Shown here in pieces: positions 57,163 through 64,000 of a DNA stretch of 64,000 nt. The translations under genes were made by a program, and so were the position numbers. Each line of letters starts with the position of its first letter. Within the stretch, counting starts at the first letter, position 1. The stretch comes from Triangularia verruculosa (lineage: Eukaryota > Ascomycota > Sordariomycetes > Sordariales > Podosporaceae), in assembly GCA_033296885.1 (NCBI GenBank), contig MU863900.1, positions 62,001-126,000 of the forward strand. The letters are read 5' to 3'. Below the pieces are notes generated by a model that saw nothing but the letters and a program-made list of their open reading frames with translations, did no database searches and had not been told where the DNA came from.

Positions 57163-59764
57163 TTAAAAGTAAAATTGTTGCTGTGGCTGACCTGGAGGCG
57201 GGTGCGCCAGAAAGTCAAAGTTCATCGAGTCCACGGGGGTGCTGAAGGGATCAGGAGTATCTGCAGACAAAGAAATATTAGAACCCGCCCAGTGTTCTGT
57301 TCTGAAAGCTTGATGGAGCGATGCATACCCCAGAAGATGTGATCGTAAAGATCCATGGGTGACATGTAGGTGGTAGGGTCAAAATTGGCCACATCGTTCA
57401 TTTGCTGCTGCTGTGGTGGCGGGAATGCAAAAGTCATGGTGCTAGTTTTTATGTCAGTAGTATTCCTTGACCATCTACATGCATCATGATGGACGTGAGT
57501 ACACACCTGTTTTGCATGTCGTTGAGTTGGCCTCCGTTTTGCTGCATTTCTGCCATGGCCAAAGCTGCATTTTGATGTGGGTCTAAATTGTTGGACATGC
57601 GAGAGACAGACTCTTGCGAAAGGGACGGGCGACCATGAGGGGTGAATCCCGGCTGCGTCCCCAGGTGGAGTGGTGTTCGGGTGCCAGAACCCGTGACAGA
57701 GTTGACGCTGCTCTCCTTCATGAGAGCAGGACCTATTACAGACCCATGATCGTAGATATTTTTCAGTGCCATCAAAGCTCGCGACAGAGGACCCGAAAGC
57801 TCGATATCGTGATCAGACCGTTGGATATGCGGCTGAGGAGACGTTTGCTCTTTGGCGGCGGTTGCCGAGAGTGCCGAGATGAGGTCACCTTGAAGTTGGC
57901 GAACTTCGGGGTCCCCTTTGGAGTCACCCAGGATGCCTAGCAGCACTGCCGAGGAAAGACCGTGGTAGGTGAAGGCCCAGGAGCGGGTAGGGATGACGGA
58001 GAGCTGATGCATGGCGAGAAACATGCGGACTGTCTCGGTCAGATTAAGCTTGCATCTGTCGGCGAGGAACTTCTTTTGTGGCGCGTCGAGACGGGTACTC
58101 TCCGAACGCATCAAGGCTGGCCGACAGCAGACTGATAGAATGAAGGACGTGTGTAACCGAATGGCAAAATGTTGTAACCGATCCAGGGCCGACTTGCAGG
58201 CATCCTTGTTACGCAGTTGGCTTAAGCACTTATCTCGTATATGCTCGACAGCTTTGCAGTTGTCCAAGATCTGGCTGTACGTGGTGTTGGAGGCGGCGTC
58301 AGGGTTGAGCCGCTCGGATATGATTTTGCAAAGATGGTACATGGCTTCGAGGTATGCCCAACCTTGCGTTTCGGCCGTCTCAGACATTGGAATAGGGCAA
58401 CAGGGAATGCTGGTGATGGGAGAACTGCAACATCTGGTTAGGCACAGAAGAAGAATGCGAGGGGCGGAATCGTGTGTCTCACCGATCAAATGAAAGCGAC
58501 GTTAGAGTGTCGTGCCAGAGACAAGTCCACCTAAAGCAATGCATTAATACAAACTGCCCATACTTTCTTTGTGACTGAGGAGCGGGCAAAATAAGTACCA
58601 TAGTTTCCGTCGAGAGACTTCCCTTTTCTCCGCTTCTGGACTTGGTCGACCGTCAAGCTGCTGCGGCCGGTGCAGTCCAAGCGACTGTGCTAGTCTGCAA
58701 GTGAGACCCAATAACGCCCACGAAGCTTCCGCCTTCATATCGTTCAATAATACAAAGCTCGTCATCAGCAGGGCCTGGATGGAGTCAAGATTTGGCCTGA
58801 GGGATGTCAGCAAGAACGCAGAGTGCCTCAATGAAGGAGGTGCAGCGTACCTTAGCAGGAAGTTCCCAAGGCGCAGAAAGTGGAAGGATATCTGTATGTA
58901 TTTTTGGGAGTCACGGGTACGAATGTGGTAGGGCGAGTCATGGTACTGGGAGCCAACAGCAAGAACGGCAAACAGGATGGCCAACCACGAGGCAGAGACC
59001 GGCTTGGTGGCCCTTGTGGAAGCCCTGGCATTTTTTGCCCTGTCCTCCAGGTAGACCATCAGACGAGACTCGAGGTCATCGATGTCAATGACAAAGCCCC
59101 AGAAAGGCTGCGGGATCTCCTTGTAGGTGCGGAACAATCTGCAATCTTTGTCAGCACTCCGAGTGTGGGAGGGCGGCACATGGGAGACAACGACGCACTT
59201 CATGACCTCTCGGTCAGAGGGAAGTTCAGCAGAGATATCAGAGGTCAGCCTGTCGAGATGACGGGACGACATGAGCGGAAAGGGCGCCGAGTTGTCGAGG
59301 CCAAGCAGGGACCGCATGTCTTGGCGTATCTCGTTGACGTCCTGGGGTTCGTTGGCTGCTGTCCGTTCTCTGAGCAAGGCCGGGATGCTGTTCTGGCCAA
59401 CATAACGAGTGGTCTCGGCTGTGTCTGGTTCGTAGGTGCTGATGGCCTCCCGAGGGTCGTTGCTCTGGCTCCGGGCGTCTGCATCATCAGAAGATCGTGC
59501 GCGTTTCTTGCCCTGAGTGAGGGATTCGGTGCCGAATGATGCGCTCTTGCTGGTGGCCGACCGGTTGGGCTTATAAGAACAGAGCGATGGATGTTCTCTC
59601 TTGACACAGTTTTCGCAGGGGCTCTTGTTGTCACACTTGACCTTCCTCTGCCTACACGGCCAGCATGCAGTGCCGTATCTGACCTTGCGGTGAGAGTGTA
59701 TGATGCGGTTGGCCTCCTCAGGCGTGAGATCCTCGAGGTTGGGACTGTCCTGTGTCTCCGACAT
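57163..59764 (-). CDS. Zn2Cys6 transcription factor with fungal_trans domain
   Basis: A multi-exon gene of about 700-750 aa. Residues 34-62 form the binuclear zinc cluster C-x2-C-x6-C-x5-C-x2-C-x8-C (TACWPCRQRKVKCDN then PCENCVKREHPSLC). A basic linker (GKKRARSSDD) follows. The middle homology region of PF04082 type is seen in LTCRLAQSLGLHRP, SRRKLW then WTCLWHDTLTSLSFDR after an intron, and SPITSIPCCPIP after another. The C-terminus is Q/P-rich (PPPQQQQMNDVANFD) and ends QPQQQFYF. Exons join in frame wherever I tested them. It is a nuclear DNA-binding regulator; its targets could include nearby metabolism genes. The left-hand neighbours are mostly broken. Confidence 0.9.
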
Positions 59765-61257
59765 TGGAAATATCTTGAGGTGGCCGAATGAAGACCGAAT
59801 GACGAAGGTGGGCCTTCAGAGTTTGGCGGGTGCTCCAGCGAGTGGCCCCCCGCAGGCAAATAGCTGAGGGCTGGGGGGACAGTTAGGAAACGGTGGGGCA
59901 GCAGGTACGGCCGACCAGGGGCTTGGAGCAATCGATGAGGAGGCTTCCCTGGGCGGTTACGTTGTTCCTTGGATGATGGCGGCCGTTGTTGGAGATGGAT
60001 TCCGATGCAAACCCGAGATGTATGTTCTTGTGTCGAGAAAGAAGCCGAGCGGCGACCAGCGTTCAAATTTGGGTGGGGTTCTCGGGATTACCTTAGCGGG
60101 CGCGCGGATCACCATTGCAGCTGCTCTCCACCCGACACGAGCACTGGACGCAGTTGCTGACTGAGCGCCCCCTCCTCCAGTCTCGACCACCAGAGGCCCG
60201 GCATGGAGATATAAAAGGGGACTTTAGTATATGGCAACAATGTTGTGTCTCTGCTGACCAGAGTGTCTCCATGGTTCCCCTGCCGACATGGCAGGATTAT
60301 GGTGAGCACAAGAAGCACAGTTTATCCATGCCTCTAGGTGCTAGCATCCTGTTCCGCGAACGAATCACATGCCAGTCTGTCCTAGAGGCACTGACGAGAA
60401 GCTCATGAGACGGACTCTCTTCATCAATTCCTGGTTGTCGATACGGATAGACTGACGACGGGAGGTTGTATGTCAACTCCAGTCGGGGGCGGGATCCACA
60501 TCTACCCGCGTGGCCTGTGCTTCTGCAACGCGCGCCAAGACTTTGACGAGAGCTTTGTTTGACAGCGGGCTACGAACGAAGTACAGCTTCGTGATAATGA
60601 ATTGGAGAGGCGAGAGCATATTTGCATGGTAATCAAAAAGGAGCGACTTGTGACCCGTTGCTAAACCTTCGATTCCAGAGACGAGCAGCTGCTCCAAGAG
60701 CTCCAAATCCTTCAGCAGGAAGAAGGCAAGGCTCAGGTATTCAAAACATCATGAGCAGCAACCCCCACACCACCCACCTCGATGCAGCAGCCAGGCGCGA
60801 TTCCCGCCCGAATATTGCCCATTGAATTTCGAAGTGCTTTTCTCCCTCTCTACCTAGGCTCTCGTCACTGACACAGTTGCCTTTTTGTTACAAATACCTC
60901 AACCATCACCGTCACCTCGACTTCCCAGTAACCGCACAGGCATCCTCTGCGCCTGCCAAGTCTTCTTTTACCCTGGAGATGTGGGGCCTCTCTTCTGCGC
61001 CTGCCAGTCAAATTCGCCATTTCGAAGCTGGAGCTGGAGCACCAAATTAGCTCCCGCCTTTCACTTCCATCACCCCAGATCTTCAACGCTCCCGTCGACA
61101 CCCCCCACCCCCCTCACTACCCAGCCCACCGACTGCTTCTCCTCTCTCCTCCTCTCATCTCCTCTCCGCTCCCTCCTCTCTGCCTTTCTTTCTTTCCCTT
61201 GGCTACCGTAGTGTACATACCGTTTCATGACCCAATGAGTCCCCGACCCGCGCTACA
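59765..61257. promoter_or_regulatory. Divergent promoter region, regulator / RdRP
   Basis: About 1.5 kb between head-to-head start codons. It contains GATATAAAAGG at about 60204 (plus) and the strongly pyrimidine-rich RdRP leader. No additional gene is recognised. Confidence 0.5.
61080..61205 (+). promoter_or_regulatory. CT-rich leader of RdRP gene
   Basis: A long pyrimidine-rich run (alternating CCT, CTC and TTCTT) ending about 50 bp before the start codon, typical of fungal transcription-start/leader regions. Confidence 0.55.
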
Positions 61258-64000
61258 ATGCCCACGACAGTCGCAAACAGCAGGCCAATGGTTCCTGCTA
61301 CCCCGAGTAAAAATGAGAAGCTGAACGACACAGTCGCCTCCATCAATCACACGTATGGGCTGAAAATCCAAGCTTCGAATGTCTCCCCCACAAAAGCTGC
61401 CAACGGAGGCGAGACCGAAGAGGCCAAACGCCATCGCCGCATCATCACGGCTATCCGCTTTCTCTGTTACAAAGACAACGACGCATTGGACCAGGCCCTA
61501 CTTGACTTTTGGGATCAGGCAAAGACTGCAAGCAAGCAATGGATCAACAAGCCGCAGGCGGACCCAACAACACTCCCGTCATCGCAAGGTAATCTTCCCA
61601 AGGCTGTCTGGCCCCAGGAGCGAGCTCAACTGGAGGGCATCCTGGCCAGCCTTCTTGCTCAGCGCCAAACCGATTTGCTCAAAGTCCAGACCATGACACC
61701 CGCCGGTAACAGATCCTTCATACGGTCCAGAAGCGACGCTGCTGCCACCCCGGGACGATATCAGGCAGAGTACGATGCGAGACCAGCGTCGCCCTCTTCA
61801 GGTGGCTCTGCCAAGCGCCGGTCCGATGATGATGATGACCTAGAACGGAACAACAAGAAGCGACGGCAACACAGCATCGTCTCTCCTTCACTTAATCGGT
61901 CACACTCTACTCCTGTCCCCGCTGCTAACTTTTCCAAACTCTTGGATAACGTGCCGACTCGGCAGCGTGTGAGTGGGTTGGGAGTATCTGAGACACCCCG
62001 GACGAGCAACCGAGCCAAATCGACAAGGTCGTTCCAGCCAACACCTTTTGAGGCCAGCCAAAGCTCGACATACCACTACACCAACCAAACCAGTTTTCCC
62101 ACCCAGCCAACTGCCGTCAATGAAACCCAAGTTACCAAGACCAGCCAATATCAAAGTGCCAAAAAGGAGGACCTCGATGTTGCAGATGTGATCACGATGA
62201 CAGTCCCATTCCGACCCTCGCAACAGAGTGCTCGGCCATCTCAAATTTCAAAGATCTCGGCCGGCAATGCTGCTACACAACAAACCCGTGTTCATGACCA
62301 ATTCCCCAGACAACAGGACCACGCCACTTACCGCAACACAACTTCGCGACTCTTGTTCCCACCAAGCAACGCATCTCCAAAACCAGCTGCCCCCATAGCT
62401 CCCCCATCAGAGCTCGTTGGTTTGACGGATGATTTCGATACAGATTATTCCGACGACGTTAGGGACGCCGTTGAAGCTGAGTACGAGATAGAGAGGCTTG
62501 GGACGCGGCTACAGCCCACACCCACCCATACGCCTTTCAAGCCGAATGTTCGACCACCTCCTCCCCATCAGCAACAACAGCCTCAGCTGCAGCGACAGGC
62601 TCCTCCATACCAGCAGATCATACAACCACCAAGGGCCCCCAAGGCAGCGCTTGCAATCTTGGCCACGATTCGGTCACGACTAGAAAACATTTGGCGTATG
62701 TCATCCCTTTGATTTAGGCTAGGGCGTGAACTAATATCGTCACAGCAAAGTTTCCGACATGGTTGCAGCAAGCGCCTCTGGCGGTAGCATGGGAAGTTAC
62801 GAGGATTCTCCATCACTGCAAGGTGGACCCAGAGGACGAATCGTTGGCGTACCACCCTGAGTGGGCAACATCTGACATTGCCGAGATCCGGAATAGCCTC
62901 TACCGGCTCGATATCTTTCGCGGCAAGACCTTTCCAGAACGGCCGCCCTCGGACGTTTTCGCCGCAGCATTGAACAATTTCGAGCTCAACGGGAGTGTTG
63001 TACTCATGTCGATCAGTCTGGATTTTAATCCGGACAAGGATAAGCAGGCACCTCTGTTCTTGGTCGACATGAAGCCGTTACGACTGGACCAGGGGTGCAG
63101 GTTAACGCGGCGGTTCGGAGCCGACCGTTTCCTCGAGGTTCTCGTGTCTTCGCCCACCGCTAGCTCAGCCCCCGACCTGATCAAAAATGCCGAGCCTCAC
63201 GGTGCCGAAGAGGTCATCGAATGGATGACTGCTAGTGCCCATAATCTGGTTGGACGGCATTGGAGGGCTTTCTTTGCCAAGGACGCCGGATTCCGCAGGC
63301 CCATCAAGGAATACAGCCTTGCGCCCGAAGAAAAGACCAAGGTTGTCTCCAAGGAGCGCCTACACTTTTTCGCCGAGACCGGAACCCAGTTTCAACGCAT
63401 CAACGGAATCCCGCCTCTCAATGAGCCGATGGGTCGCCGCACTGAGTGTACAGTCAGCCAAATGCTGAACTGGCTGCTCGAGCTGGACAGGCCCAAAAAT
63501 CAGTCACAGCCGCATCTCAAGCTTTTCTCTCGCATCCAGCTGGGGTTGAGCAAGACCTTCCCGACCGTTGTTTTCGGTCCCGAACAAATTATTGTGCATG
63601 AAGAGGACATGGTATCACCGATCGGGAAGGTCATGAACGATGGCATCGGACGCATGTCACGAACCGTGGCCCGAAGGATCAGAGATATCATGGGCCTGAC
63701 AGAGATTCCATCAGCCGTTCAGGGCCGCATTGGTCCTGCCAAGGGAATGTGGTTGATGGATGTCTTCGATACGGGTGATGAGGAGTGGATTGCAACATAC
63801 CCGTCCCAACGCAAGTGGGAGGACGACCCCGCAACCGTCGATTCGCACCAGCGAACGCTTGAAATCAGGGCGTATGCAACCGAACTCAAGTCAGCCGGTT
63901 TGAATCTCCAGTTCCTTCCCGTCTTGGAGGACAGGGCCGAGGACAAAGCACTGATGAAGCGCGCCATCGGGGAACGTCTCACCAACGATCTCAAAAAGGA
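61258..64000 (+). CDS. RNA-dependent RNA polymerase (QDE-1/SAD-1 family), partial
   Basis: Exon 1 is 61258-62695, with a 50-bp intron (GTATGT...CACAG), and exon 2 from 62746 runs off the right edge. The first 470 residues are mostly low-complexity: a short helical segment (RRIITAIRFLCYKDNDALDQ), a KRRSDDDDDLERNNKKRR nuclear-type basic/acidic stretch, and proline/glutamine-rich spacers. From KFPTWLQQAPLAVAWEVTRI onward the sequence is the eukaryotic RdRP fold (PF05183), including GCRLTRRFGADRFLEV, RDIMGLTEIPSAVQGRIGPA and KGMWLMDVF. The catalytic DxDGD loop would lie beyond the window. Such enzymes make double-stranded RNA for quelling or meiotic silencing. The paralogue cannot be decided here. 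Confidence 0.9.

Noticed and set aside
58880..59539. 219-codon plus-strand frame
   Set aside because: Antisense to the Zn2Cys6 regulator; the sense strand carries the zinc cluster and spliced domain.

Overview
The window is nuclear DNA of a filamentous ascomycete, most likely a Sordariomycete (my guess is Sordariales). The evidence is short introns (about 50 to 90 bp) with GTRAGT-like donors and CTAAC branch sites, fungus-type proteins (Zn2Cys6 regulator, Atg17, PTH11-like rhodopsin-domain protein, HSPA12-like Hsp70, patatin, OsmC), intron-bearing tRNA-Leu genes, pyrimidine-rich leaders and moderate GC. No bacterial-style operons, transposon proteins, rRNA genes or CRISPR arrays were seen.

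Layout. 1-13.9 kb: a long stretch with no protein I recognise, holding simple repeats. 13.9-14.0 kb: an intact tRNA-Leu(AAG) with an intron. 14.2-15.1 kb: a decayed epoxide hydrolase. 15.2-26.7 kb: an accessory block with a patatin-like lipase carrying an N-terminal helical domain, a four-helix membrane protein, a short-chain dehydrogenase, an HSPA12-like Hsp70, a divergently transcribed tail-anchored P-loop GTPase of AIG1/IMAP type, and a coiled-coil protein. 27.1-31.2 kb: two conserved housekeeping genes, the kinase RIO1 and autophagy scaffold ATG17, transcribed divergently. 31.7-33.6 kb: an F-box-like/ankyrin protein.

34-57 kb mixes intact genes (DHA1-type MFS transporter, mitochondrial OsmC protein, cytochrome P450, secreted M14 carboxypeptidase, DUF1993 protein) with broken ones (zinc-free MDR oxidoreductase, RidA-like protein, BAHD/trichothecene-type acyltransferase, type-B carboxylesterase, rhodopsin-domain membrane protein, a tRNA-Leu-like copy). 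The classes resemble a specialised-metabolism neighbourhood, and the lesions suggest it is decaying. 57.2-59.8 kb: an intact Zn2Cys6 transcription factor. 61.3 kb to the right edge: the N-terminal part of an RNA-dependent RNA polymerase of the quelling/meiotic-silencing family, cut off by the window.

Two themes deserve attention. First, patatin, Hsp70-like ATPase and IMAP-like GTPase genes lie within 12 kb, protein classes that recur in fungal and bacterial self/non-self and defence repertoires. Second, several accessory genes have lost internal segments or carry frameshifts while nearby core genes are intact. Exon structures below were derived by hand from splice signals and reading-frame agreement; where stated, exon lengths sum to a multiple of three.
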